A stretch of DNA of 37,219 bases, taken from NCBI GenBank assembly GCA_002633005.1, contig NMRA01000759.1, positions 61,976-99,194 of the forward strand. Reading direction: 5' to 3'. The stretch comes from Phoronis australis (taxonomy: Eukaryota; Phoronida; Phoronidae). The first letter of the stretch is position 1, and every line of letters begins with the position of its first letter. This document shows positions 1 through 36,760 of the stretch, one piece after another. Under the pieces are notes generated by a model. The model saw nothing but the letters and a program-made list of their open reading frames with translations. It had not been told where the DNA came from and did no database searches. The position numbers and the translations under genes are program-made.

Positions 1-121
1 CCAAAATGTGGCTGACATACCAAAATGTGGCTGACATACCAAAATGTGGCTGACATACCAAAATGTGGCTGACATACCAAAATGTGGCTGACATACCAAA
101 ATGTGGCTGACATACCAAAAT
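1..121. repeat. 19-bp tandem repeat at the window edge
   Basis: Six consecutive, essentially identical copies of the unit ccaaaatgtggctgacata, ending where the sequence changes to ccaaaatcagatc. The array touches the first base, so it probably continues to the left. The copies show almost no divergence, so the expansion is recent or actively homogenised. There are no spacers, so it is not CRISPR-like. Confidence 0.95.
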
Positions 122-443
122 CAGATCATCGCTTTTTTACCTCAAAGTCAAGGAAGAGTTTTATCGCTGTATATTCCGGTTCAGCCCTATTCCAACTTCT
201 CCTACAGACATTTTTAATTTATAACACGGTTAGCCCTTGCCTGCGATTCCATTGTTATGATTGTCACATGACCATGTGAAGTGGCTCCACGAGAGACTAT
301 ATATATAGTCTTGTTTGCTTGGTTGGAGAATAAATTTTCACGGATGCTAAGGAATCCTGTTACTAACCAAGTGCACCTGGACTTTGCATTATGGTAACAC
401 TGCACCAAGTGAATTTATATTGACAAGTGAAATTATCATTTTA
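122..443. other. No gene seen between the tandem repeat and the dispersed repeat
   Basis: AT-rich sequence containing a short TA run (about 298-309). No splice-compatible coding segment or RNA gene was recognised. Confidence 0.5.
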
Positions 444-2190
444 TGCGCCGACATATTTATATGTGGACGCATTATGCTGTCATCTCCGTCCAGGCAGCAT
501 CCGTCTGGGCAGCGTCCGTCCGGGCAGCGTCCGTCCGGCATCCGCTGCTCTATCTCCAAACCCTTTGACATGCATTCATGAAATTTTGCATATATGTTCC
601 ATTCATGAATGGGACGGCATGAGCGAACTTTCGGACGGATCTGACTACCAGCTTGTGCCTCCTAGTAGCAATTTTAGTTTTTTACACTTACCTTGTATCT
701 TCAAAAGTCCTGAACGGATTTTCATGAAATTTGCTATGTAGGCACCTATTAGTAAAATGAGGCTATCCTCCTGTTTTCGGATGGATTTGACGTAGTTTGT
801 GCCACCTAGTGGCCATTTTTACTGTTTTTTTGCATCCACCACTCTATCAACCAAACCGCTCAAAGGATGATTGTGAAAATTGGCATGTATGTGCTTTCTA
901 TGAAAAAGGCAGTTGACGATGATTTTCCGACAATTTTGACTTCTGTGGCGCCTCCTTAGTGGCAGTTTTGTTTTTTTTTTGCTCGTATGGCTGTATCTCC
1001 TAAACCGTTCGCAGGATGTTTACAAAATTTAGTGAGTATATTTATATGATGTTAACAACAGACGATGACGACTTTTGGACAGATCCGACTACCGGTGTGC
1101 CCCCTAGTGGCAATTTTATTTTTTTACATTTACCTTTTGTATCTTCAAAAGATTTTCATGAAATTTACTATGTAGGCGCCTATTAGTGAGGTGACGCTAT
1201 CCTCCCGTTTTCGGATGGATTTGACGTAGTTTGCGCTACCTAGTGGACATTTTCATTGTTTTCGAGTCTGTTTTTTTGTGTCCACTCTTCTATTAACCAA
1301 ACCGCTTAAAGGGTAATTGTGAAATTTGGCATGTATGTGCTTACTATAAAGAGGACCGTTGACGATGATTTTCTGACGGTTTCAACTACTGTGGCGCCTC
1401 CTAATGGCAGTTTTGTTTTTGTTGCGCCTATGGCTGTATCTCCTAAACCCTTTGCAGGATCTTTACTTAATTTAGCAAGTGTATTCATTATGTGATGTTG
1501 ACTACAGATGACGACGACTTTCAGACAGATCTGACTACTGCTGTGCCCCCTAGTGTCAATTTTAGTTTTCTACATTTGACTCGGTATCTTCAAAGGTCCT
1601 CAACAGATTTTCATAAAATTTTAAATATAGGCATCTATTGGTGTGATGATGCTATCTGCCTGTTTTTGGATGGAATCGAGGTATTTTGCACCACCTACTG
1701 GCAACTTTTGCTGTTTTCAAATCTTATTTTTGATGTCCATCCCTGTATCAACCAAATCATTTGAAAATTGGCATATATGTTCTCAGTGTGAAGACGACCT
1801 TTGATAATGATGACTGATTTCTGTGGCGCCTCCTAGTGGTAGGTTTGTTTTATGGCGATAGTTTTATCTCTTAAACCCACTGCAGGATCTTTACTAAATT
1901 TAGTAAGTGTATTTATATGAAGATAACAACAGACGACGACCACTTTCAGGCAGATCCAACCGACACTGTGCCCACTAGTGCCAATTTCGTTTTATTCTGT
2001 TTTCCTTTGTTTCTCTGAAGTTCCTTGACTGATTTTTATGAAATATGGCATGTTCCTGTTTTTGGATGGATTGTAATATGTTTTTGCGCCATCTAGTTTC
2101 CATTTTTATGATATATATAAACAACCCTAAAACCACACCATTTGCTATGCTTTCGTGGGCGCATTTCAACGCTCCGCGTTGCTCTTGTTT
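444..2190 (+). repeat. Dispersed repeat family, copy 1 (long form, about 143-bp modules)
   Basis: This copy and the one at 7416-8484 begin with the same 28-bp imperfect palindrome (444-471; arms TGCGCC.ACATAT and ATATGTGGACGCA) and a cgtccg-rich minisatellite. Both end with the hairpin CAACGCTCCGCGTTG followed by ctcttgttt, after which they diverge. Between the ends lie diverged modules. The core CTAGTGGCAATTTT or a close variant starts near 662, 806, 955, 1104, 1240, 1401, 1550, 1695, 1833, 1975 and 2093, a mean spacing of 143 bp. Three module types alternate, giving a higher-order period near 440 bp. Short ORFs here are chance readings. It is a non-autonomous mobile or satellite-like element; the class is unknown. 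Confidence 0.85.
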
Positions 2191-3649
2191 TATAAAAGAT
2201 GGCCAAATAAATTCTATACCATTTTCAAGGTATATGCCGTAACTACCTTCAATGTTTCTGAAAAATTGTAGACTTTGAAAACAATGTAAAAAGCTTTTGA
2301 AAAATGGAGAAAGACCAATTTTGACATTTTTTGGCTGAATTTGTTGAGATTTTGTTGTAGTTTGTTTGATATGTCTCATTTGTTGAGTTATGAAATGATA
2401 TACATGTGGTTAGTTTTCAAATGCATAATTTACACTATTTCAGTGGTCCCAAAGCTAACAGTGGTTCTATTATATGTACGTTATAACTGACTGATATTTG
2501 AGCGTGCAGGTCTCATGATATAATATAGAATAACTGCTTATTGCGTGTGTGTGTGCATTGCTTTGTAACACATTTCAGAAACGACATAGCTTTTGCAAAA
2601 CTTTTCATCGACAAGGTATTTGGGTGAGAACAGTGCACTGTTTTCAAGCTCTAAATATGATTCTGACACCAATTCTGACCAAACTTTTCTGTAGTCAGCA
2701 TGTGACAGAGCCCTCTGCTTAATACATTGTCTAGTTTTTAATTGAAACAATTTCTTTCTGGTTTGACAGGCAGTTTGTAAAGTTAGCTTATTTTGCCTTT
2801 GGAACTTTACAGATGATTCGCTATTGGCTTTCGTGTCGCATGTCTCTCTGCTTAAACCTGGCCAACTTTTCTCGTAAATCTGCATAGTTGCTGCAGATTA
2901 CTTGAAATTGTCTTACTTCTCACGCTGCTTAGCAACATCTGACTGTTCTAGCTATATGTAAAACATGCGGTTCTCTGCTTTTATTTTGGTGTTGAAGTTT
3001 TCTGCACTCGGTGGTTGCTGTTGCTGGTAGCTGCTTACAGTAAAATCTGGCATATGTGACACTATTGCTGACTATTTAATTTAAAAATGGCCGAGTATTG
3101 TGAAAAAGCCAGAAATTTACTCTAGTTGGCCCTAGTGAAGGTTCTGTTCTACCAAAGTTATGTGTTCAGATAGAGCCATAAAACAAGAAGGTTTCTATTC
3201 ACAATCTAAGTCTGATGATGAAAAGATCACCGATCCTACAATAGAACCACCTAGTGAGTACCGAGTTTCCCATTTGAATTTTATTGATTCAGAAGATTGA
3301 CACATGGTTGATTTTGACATTGATTGTATTAAGAGTCAGAAAATGAGCTTGGAAATTCATAAAATCGTCAAAAATATCTGACGATAAGTTACCATGCATG
3401 CCCATAGGGTGCAGTATTGAGGTGAATGATCATTTTAAAATAATATAAAAGTAATATTTTGTTGTTGATCGTCATTCTTAAATTTGAGACGCACAATATT
3501 CCCTCTTTCTGAAATTTGGTTCAAATGCTGACAATGAGCCAATCTCCAAACTGTACATTTTTTTACCACAATCTATGCGGTTTTTGTTTATGGAGTGGAA
3601 ATAGGGATCAATTTAACTTACTTCTGGCATTTTCCATCTCTCCATATAG
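2191..3649. other. Noncoding; probably an upstream copine intron
   Basis: No coding exon for the missing first copine C2 domain was found here, and no RNA gene. The 3' end has a good pyrimidine tract and AG acceptor (tttccatctctccatatag) serving the first visible copine exon. Confidence 0.5.
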
Positions 3650-19609
<15,960 letters not shown>

Positions 19610-19912
19610 TGTCATGGGATGTTCAACAAAAGATTCCTCATTTAAAGTTAATGCCATCAAAGTTATTTGAAGCTGATCCAATGGTTGATTACATCATCTG
19701 GCCCTGTGACCAGACAAACAATGTCTGACATGGGCCCTAAATGTGCCATATTTGTATGCTGTCACTCCCAGGCAATGCCATTATTTTTGTATTCAGGTGC
19801 AGTATATATTATAACAACACAAATTCTCTGAAAAAGAAAATTTGTTTCTTACATTGGGGCATGAAATTGTATAAGTCCAAGACTTAGAAAATCGTTCTCA
19901 GCATTTCATGGA

Positions 19913-19918
19913 AATAAA
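19913..19918 (+). terminator. Poly(A) signal of the copine gene
   Basis: Canonical AATAAA 304 bases after the copine stop codon, followed by a T-rich stretch (ttttttagtcttttatctgt). It is the first canonical signal downstream of the stop. Confidence 0.6.
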
Positions 19919-22900
19919 ATTTTTTAGTCTTTTATCTGTGCCTTACTTTGTATATGAGATGCCAAACACAGTGTTCCCCTGAAAAGGTCATTTGACCTCT
20001 CAATTGTAAGATGCTTCACGTATTATTGTAGTGACGTGGACTAAAACCACTGGAATTGTGTATTGATATATTTTCTCCATTCATAATTCGTCCAGACAAG
20101 TGCAGTCATTTGCTTGTTTGAGTACACTGTGCACTTTCAGTACACACCAAATGCATTCGAACAAAATGACCTAGAATTCCTGTCATAAATACTGGGCAGA
20201 AGACGAATTCACCGTGGTAGTAGTCTTCCCTCATGACTTAGAATGAAAGGGGTTGAACAGGACAGTTATTAACTTATTAGGCCATTCTGTAAAAATGCCA
20301 GAGTCAAGGGTCATTTTTTCTGTAAACAGAGTTAGCCATCATGATGGAGAAACGACATTTTGTCTACTTTTCCTGTACTGTAACAAATCATAAACATTAC
20401 AGACAGGCTTTGAGAAATTTTTAGGGGTCATTATCAGCACTTCAGTCAATGGCCAAAATGTGCATGACTAATGAATAAATGATTTATAGGAACTGGCTCA
20501 TAAATTTCTCTGCCTAAAGTAATATGTATATAGTAGTCAATAGATTTCAAAGGCCAATTAATATATGCGCGTGACCTGGGGGGGCATGTTTTGTACCGAT
20601 ATGTAAATCAAGGGCTGGATTTTCATCTATTTGGACAACTTATAGGTTTCCGATTTAATCCCTTGTCCACAAAAATGATACCCTTTTTCATGAATGTTCA
20701 TGCAGGTGTATACTATCCTTTTTTCACAAAAAAATGCTCTACAAATGATACCCTTTTCACCAGCACCGGCCGGGTTAAGATAGGGTATACAATTTGGGAC
20801 ACTTTCCATGAAACTCTCCCAAGGTTTTGTGACTCTTGTTGAATATGACCCTTTTTTGCAAATCTCGTGAATTGGAGACTCAGTAGTGAACCAATTGTCA
20901 GGTCACGATGGCTTTGATCTGATATCTTTCATTCGCGTTTTTCAGTGAGAAAAGTATTGGCTTGGGAAAGACAGTTTGCACTTGTTTAGCTATTCTAGGC
21001 TGTGCTTGGAAAATATCTCGGCCAACTTAGGAACCACTGCCGGGTTTGACGGTTAGGTTTCTGTTCACCGTCATGCTGTATAGATTTCATAACGTTGCCA
21101 CACACCCAAAATATACTGACGAGCGACATCCCCCCCCTTCCAGTGCACATCACTGCATGTCCTCGCGTTTTGTTAGGAGACACCCAAATCAAGCGTTGTA
21201 TTGTCAGCGTTACATGCACACAAGAGTAGAAATGCACATAGTTTTCTGGTCAGCATTGGTTTACACATCTTTCTTGCATCGTCATACCCTAGGATTTTCC
21301 GCAAATGAGCACCCCATTCTGCCGCCAAACTTTCCCGATAATAAACTGACTCCTATGATTTTTTCAGGGGATCAGAATTAAAAATTTGGAAAATGTTTTG
21401 GTTTAATGTATGCAACGTCAGCCACTATCAAACAAAAAGAATGACCAAGAAAAAACATTGTTCGTTAAAAGTTGTTTCAGCACATTTTTGACGTCACAGT
21501 ATCATTGCCACATTCCCTTAACAACCTCATAATTGGTTCTCACTCCCCGTTGACCACGCTTACACATTTCCTTTCAACAGGTCTCTTGATTCCGAAAGTA
21601 CGCCCGGGATTACATTTGGGCAACAAAGGTAAAATATGTCGTTTTTCGAACATACATGACACGCCTTATAGGTTTTTTAAAAATCCCAGTGACGGTGTCT
21701 TAACGGAGTCCTGGTTGCCATGCAGTGTTGGTTTGTGGCAAACGTGTGGGACCTCTCTTGTGATTGTAAACCTCTGACTTCCTCAGTCGGCCGATACGAC
21801 TTCTTATGTGAGTTTTGGAGACCCGCATGACGGCAACATCCCGTTGCTCCCAACTTGTTCGATTGTATAGCCCAACAACAAGTTGGGAAGTTTACCCCCC
21901 CCCCCGGCCCGTAGCCAATTAACTCCATTCTGGCGTTCATGGTTGGAGGGCCTCTGCTCTTTTGTTTGATAATTGGTCTAATCTCCGATCAGATCGTATC
22001 TAGCCTGACTGGGGTGGGCTGATAAAAATGAAAGTTAAGTTAAGCCAGATATTATCGCACGTTCAGCACCCTCACGTCTGGAAAAGTTATTGAACGACAG
22101 GACGCTGTAATGTTTACAGGCATTCAGACTGATCGTGTACATGTAGGTCTTCGTATGCGACAATTGCTCCAAAATTGTGTCGGAGCACCTAATCGCGTTG
22201 TAACAGGAAATTCACTATTGACTAGGGGACGCATTGGCTAGTGAAAGGGGAAAGTTTGGCCGGCACATGTCAAAGCTCGATCACGTCTAACTTTACAACT
22301 CAGCGTGTGGCCGGTAGCCATACGCAAAATCTTCTGTTTTCTTATTTTTGACACAGGTAATTGCTGTTTTTTCTCAATTACTCAAACGAGCAAAAGGCTA
22401 AATATTGATGTAACGCAAACATTTACAAAGTGGAGAAAGTGTCTCGTGTACACAAACCTATAATCGTGATCTAAGGAGCCTGGACCTCCCCTTCGGGCCT
22501 TCGTGAGCCCTCAAGCATTCTTAATTAAGCCGGAAAGTCTCGCGGTTAATGTTATATAGGTACTAGTTACCAAAATCTCTACAAAACTATAGTTTTAACT
22601 TAGTAAAAATCAATTTCTTAAAGTAGAATGCTTGAAGAATTGAATTTTTGACTTACTATTGTGTATTGATCTTCCATCGGTTGGGTGTATTGATGATGGC
22701 TTTTAGGAAATTTATCAAAAGCGGAAAGTAAACCGATACCAAAACAACTGTATCAATAACATGGCAAAAATGTCCAAGATGAAATATTAAAAACTCTTAA
22801 AATATTTCGTGTGTTCATTTTGTTTTCGTTTTGCGCAACTTTTCATTTTCTTCTTGAAAATCTACGGAATTTTTATAGCCCCTCATACTAAAGTGGAACA

Positions 22901-23301
22901 TTTTAAAAACTATTCTTACAGCGTTTTCCATATGAATCCGATTACTGATTTCTGAGATGTGATGTTCCGAAGTTGGACGAAATTGAACATTTTTCTAACC
23001 ACCCATAACTTCCATTAGACATCGACAGTTTTAACTGATAATTAAAAATATCAGTTAAATTGTAAGATTCAAGGTTTTATTTACATTTTGAACAGGGGCA
23101 TAATCTCTGACAACTGCAAACTAAATATGCTTAGGCCTAGGCCTACATGTACATGGTTGCAGGAGTGACGACTTCGACCAGCTGCCCTTTCCCAAGGGAC
23201 AAATTTGTCCGTATCTCCTTGACCCGATTCGCTGCTCACTAACTGTTCTAGAAATACATGTACCGCTAAAATCTGTCTTTACCGACCATCGGGCCGGAAA
23301 C
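19919..23301. other. Intergenic region between copine and PHM
   Basis: No coding gene was recognised. Noted here: repeated aaatgatacccttt phrases (about 20675-20760), a consensus CRE word TGACGTCA at 21489-21496, an 11-bp-arm inverted repeat (cccaacttgtt at 21849-21859, aacaagttggg at 21877-21887), and the palindrome GGACAAATTTGTCC at 23197-23210 just before the PHM start. Short ORFs on both strands lack recognisable motifs. Confidence 0.5.
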
Positions 23302-32771
<9,470 letters not shown>

Positions 32772-34282
32772 TATAAAACGAACTGCTTCACCAAACTATT
32801 CTTAAAAACACTTTTGTTGATGGCTTGTATGTTTCCGAAATAACAATGAAAACACATTGTAGATTCGTTTATTCATTTTGTTTTTGAGAAAGCAATTGTT
32901 CTCCAAAAGACAAAGTTCAATTCATGATTCGGGATCATATCCTAAATTTTTTATGTAGGAGCCTTGAGAAATTTCAACTCGGAACATCGAGCCTCAGAAA
33001 CAGGAGATCGAATTCATATGAAACTTTCAGATAACGTGCCTTCATACGCTGTTCTTCAAATTGACCTAAAATGTTTCTACTTTGTTTGACGGGTTATGAA
33101 AATCGGACTTTTAATGGTTTTCATGAAAAACTTCAATAATCAATTGCATTAGCCAAAACAAAACAGAAAATATATACCGGTGCTTTTAATGAATTAAACA
33201 TTTGATCAATACGCATACTTTACGATAAGGTCCAGTACATGACTGTAAACCCGCTTTCCACGACAAAACCGTGCCAGTCCGCATCTGAGCTTGTTGTGCT
33301 TTGGACCATACACTACAGATTGTCTTCACTTGATCGTGGCGTTTTATATACGGAGCATGGTCTCTGTGAGTCAAATAATATTATGAGCTGCCAGTTCTTT
33401 GGCCAAGCTGTCAAAAACTGAGTAAGAAACAAGTTGAGACCCGGCGGCAAGTGACCTAAATCAAAATGCGCAACGGTTTTATATCACTACGAATGATGAA
33501 GAACAAGTATTGTCGCAACTGTTACAAATAAATTCAAAAATTTGTTTTATCCATAAGTGTACTGAGTCCAGGCCTGTGGTATCAGCATGCCACGAAAAAA
33601 GGTTTGCGAATAGCAGAGTTCGAGAGTTTAAAAGGAAGCTGATAACAGGTGCTCTATGATATGTAGCTGCGCCTCACGAAAAGATGGGCACGGCCTTCTT
33701 GGACAATATAAAGTTTTTGCTTTTTCCGACGTAGGGAGTTTTACCGCGAACACTGTGGTCCTCATATTCGCAGACTAACCTCCAACGATTTGACACATAA
33801 GTCTAAATGATAACTTGAGACACGATGTACATTGATCATGTTTTGCCTCTATGCCTGACTGTAATAAGAACGTTTATTGAAATCACGGCTGAATACCCCA
33901 TTTTTGGGATTGCTGCCGGGGTGGGATAGACTTCTTTAGATAACCAAGGTCGTTAACTTCGTTAGTTATACGCTAAAAATACTGCTCTGCCATTTATCGA
34001 ATGAGGCCGGTCGTATATGGTTCCGCCAGCGGAGTGTTAGACGGCTGCTGCGAGAGTTACAAGTCTATGATTCCACGGGATTTCCGGCGGATTTCCAATT
34101 TCTGTGACGAAGTCCATGTCGTCTCCGGCAAAATTACGATCTCATCGCTTGATCAGTCCGGGAGGGTCGAATTCCATATCGGTCAAGGGCGGAACCGTTG
34201 TCAGAGATGATGACTAAAACGCAAGAAATCAGGTTGCGGTTGCCGGCATGAGTACCTCCAGGGCCTCCACCCTTACAAACAT
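32772..34282. other. PHM 3' flank, no further gene seen
   Basis: Presumed 3' UTR, then intergenic sequence. AATAAA at 33527-33532 is the first canonical poly(A) signal. Short ORFs show no family motif. Confidence 0.5.
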
Positions 34283-34285
34283 GAA

Positions 34286-34409
34286 CTTAAGTTTTCGCTG
34301 AAAACCTAAGTTTTTAGAAAATAACTTAAGTTTTAGAGGAAAAACTTAAGTTCTTCCGAAAAACAAGTTTTTAAAAGAAACTTAAGTTTTCCTGACTTCT
34401 TAAGTTTTG
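34286..34409. repeat. About 19-bp minisatellite built on CTTAAGTTTT
   Basis: CTTAAG or a close variant starts at 34286, 34305, 34325, 34345, 34364, 34381 and 34399 (spacing 17-20), each followed by TTTT-rich and preceded by AAAA-rich sequence. Each unit is itself self-complementary (AAACTTAAGTTT). Confidence 0.85.
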
Positions 34410-34463
34410 CATGGACCTCACGGGCTGAACCCCGATTGCACACACCTGGGCATTCATGAACTC

Positions 34464-34492
34464 CATGTGCGCACCCAGCGAGGGGCTCGAAT
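34464..34492 (-). mobile_element. Fragment of the G-run/C-run element, inverted
   Basis: catgtgcgcacccagcgagg followed by ggctcgaat is the reverse complement of the right end of the element at 10131-10396. Confidence 0.5.
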
Positions 34493-34645
34493 TTTTTAGA
34501 ATGAGGACCTTTACTAAAAACAAACAAAATAATAAAAAAGAAATAAAAACGGGAATGAATTGACCTATCTACATTATTATGACTGATGGCTTAACAGACC
34601 AATCAGAATGCAGCATTCTTGACACATCTTCGTCTGTGTTTCCAA

Positions 34646-34656
34646 GCCGCCATTTT
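34646..34656 (+). promoter_or_regulatory. YY1-type site GCCGCCATTTT
   Basis: Perfect match to the strong YY1 core (complement AAAATGGCGGC), 67 bp before the ATG of the THAP remnant. Such sites are common in core promoters of broadly expressed animal genes. Whether it is used is unknown. Confidence 0.4.
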
Positions 34657-34722
34657 ACCCGACAAACACGTTGTCGCGTAAAACATATTTTAATCTATAG
34701 CTTAAGAAATTGTACGATACGA

Positions 34723-34933
34723 ATGGTGAAACGGTGTTCATATGGCGTGTGTAATTCTGACAGCCGTTATACAGCTCGAGAAGAATATTCCGTCAGTTTT
34801 TGGGCATCTTCAAAGCCGAAAAGTGCGTGAACGGCCACACGAGCAACTGAACTTGTCAATGTTGCTTGATTACTCGAAGGTTAAACACAAATATATTTGT
34901 TCCAAGATACACACTTTTCTATTTGGTGGCTAT
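34723..34933 (+). pseudogene. THAP-domain remnant, frameshifted
   Basis: THAP domains are C2CH zinc-binding DNA-binding modules, often from transposases or transcription regulators. From ATG 34723 one frame reads MVKRCSYGVCNSDSRYTARE and on to SSKPKS, ending at TGA 34828. The next frame continues RERPHEQLNLSMLL and VKHKYICSK. Together these follow the THAP order: N-terminal CxxxxC, then GRPxEQLN, then YxCSKHF. About a dozen expected residues around the central Lys-Cys-Trp segment are missing, the frame shifts, and the final CSKHF is disrupted (CSKIH). So it is a decayed copy rather than a working exon. An exon boundary could account for part of the break but not for the altered CxxH. Confidence 0.7.
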
Positions 34934-36277
34934 AGTGTAAGCCTATCTGATTTTGACTCCGAAGTTTCACTCGTCTGGCCGCCTTTGTCTCGGCACCTGC
35001 TGGATCCCAGCACTAGTCTCGCTGTATCCCTGGGAAACTGTTGTTTTTAAGGACATTTTTATTATTTTTCATTTATTTCCACCTAATAGACATCGTTTCG
35101 TTTCGTAAAAGCCGTAGGCTGGCGTTCAAGGGAAGTTATCTCCAAAACTGAGAGATTCGATCGACACACGGAGGCCCGGGGCACAGGATTACTGAATTCA
35201 AAGCCTTTACAGTGTAGTTGTTCGAGCTGTTGTCACGAAAAAATAAACAGTTGAAATACTTTGATGAGAATCTCTAATATACCCTTTGCCTGTAGAGTTA
35301 GAGAGAGCTCATTTTGAAGTTGTTCCAACATGATATTTAAATTTGTGAAGCTTTAAAGAAGAATTTGAGTTATTTTTTAAATAGCCATTTTTGCCACTAC
35401 ACCAGACTTGTCATCTTTTGTAACCATACCACAGCTCAGTGTTCATGCTACATTTAAAATTAACTGAAAGCTATCTCTATGCAATGAAACTACAAAAAAA
35501 TATGAAGTCTAACTTAAATGTCTTTATGGTGCACAGAATTATGGCCAATTCCATGGTTTATTTGACTTTTGGACACAGCTCTGGACCTACCGGAGCTAAC
35601 TGCTTGCCTAGGATAAGATGAGTATGTGTCTAGGCTACCGACCTGATTTTTTTAACTTAAATATTTCGCTCGAAGATCAGAAAAGTATAAGCAGTGCTAT
35701 CAACTACACTAGACCTACTTTGTTTGGAGTATACAATCAGTTGTTACCTACTTTTCAGACGGCAGAATAAAAATATCGGCGAATATTCAGTAGTCTAATT
35801 TTGTTCGAAATATCCTGAAATCTATGGCATCGTACAGATAATTCGACTTTATAAGGTAAATACGCAGCTTTACATGAACATATCCGATCAGTGGCCTTGT
35901 CAGTTTTCAAGTGAACGTGAACCCGTGTGGGGTTCTTCAGATTTCCGGCGCTGGCTCCGAAATATTTTTCCTCGAACACTTTTTTTCATCGTCGCAGCTT
36001 TACAAATTCCCAAGTCATGAACGTTCGATTCTCATCTGAAAAGTACCTCCTGTTGTCTTTGTCAAAGCGTTTTCGGAAAGTGCAAAAACACCCATCAATT
36101 CTACCAGGAACGTCGTTTAGCTACTGTCTATTTGCCTCTGACACCTTGCTTGTTTGTCGGGTGACACGTGACTTTTCGCAAGGAAGCGGAGCTTGCGATG
36201 AAGGTCAATTATACATTCGCCAAGTCCCGATTGTTTTAATTTCCATAGAGAGCTGAATTACGCTAGTACTTATTAAT
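34934..36277. other. No intact gene seen
   Basis: Intergenic sequence with scattered short ORFs. A minus-strand reading at 35755-35979 contains CSCKAAY...CH, faintly like a SWIM zinc finger, without supporting context. Confidence 0.45.
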
Positions 36278-36395
36278 CATGGGCGGCGCACTATAGGGAT
36301 CTGGGGGGGGGGGGGCCCTAGNTATAAGCGGTGCACCAAAAGGGGGCTGAGGGGCTTTAGCCCCCACTATTTTCTTCAGTGCTGTGCCGCCCATG
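36278..36395. mobile_element. Inverted-repeat element with CATGGGCGGC ends, copy 2
   Basis: Bounded by catgggcggc and gccgcccatg, about 118 bp, with a run of G (36304-36314) and one N (36322). TTAA occurs at 36273-36276 and 36396-36399, compatible with a TTAA target duplication. Related in inverse orientation to 23805-23865. Confidence 0.65.
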
Positions 36396-36487
36396 TTAAG
36401 TAATGTTTTGTTCTATAGGCCTAAAACAGGTTTAGTATGATTTTGGTAACCTAATATGCTAGTTTAGTGAGAAAATCATACCAGAAG

Positions 36488-36760
36488 CAGGGGCGGATCC
36501 AGGATTTTGAGTTGTGGGGGGGGGGGCAGGGCACATGAATAATGAATAACCAGAATCTCGATTTTTGGTTTGCGAACCTTTTGACTAATAAAAGAAAAAA
36601 AACGTAAACGGGTTTGTTCACGGCTTATGCATTCTTTCTTCACCCCCGAGCCCCCCTCAGTGGTTGCGCGCATGTACTAGTCAGCAATTCGCACCCGAAC
36701 TGCCAAATGATATCTGGTAGAATTTTAGGGGAGGGCATGTCCCCCCTAAATCCACCACTG
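36488..36760. mobile_element. MITE-like element with CAGGGGCGGATCCAGG end
   Basis: The left end caggggcggatccaggattt is answered by the inverted right end ctaaatccaccactg. The interior has a G run near 36517-36527 and the G-run/C-run family sequence (cgagcccccct..gcgcgcatg, about 36648-36674). CAGNGGCGGATC ends resemble hAT-type MITEs, but no 8-bp target duplication is evident, so the class is uncertain. Confidence 0.6.

Noticed and set aside
427-741. 104-residue plus-strand ORF and similar ORFs at 7344-7697 and 1492-1764
   Set aside because: They lie inside the dispersed repeat, differ between copies, and have compositionally biased translations with no motif.
444-2190. Helitron assignment for the dispersed repeat
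   Set aside because: A 3' hairpin is present, but the terminal CTRR and 5' TC signatures are not seen, and the left end carries a palindrome instead.
20995-21381. Overlapping ORFs on opposite strands between the two genes
   Set aside because: They overlap each other, have no domain signature, and contain a C-run typical of repeat sequence.
34001-34210. 69-residue plus-strand ORF
   Set aside because: No recognisable domain, no splice or promoter context; length is within chance expectation.
35927-36256. 109-residue plus-strand ORF
   Set aside because: No recognised family, low-complexity start, and no supporting splice pattern. It cannot be excluded as a lineage-specific gene, but the sequence gives no evidence.
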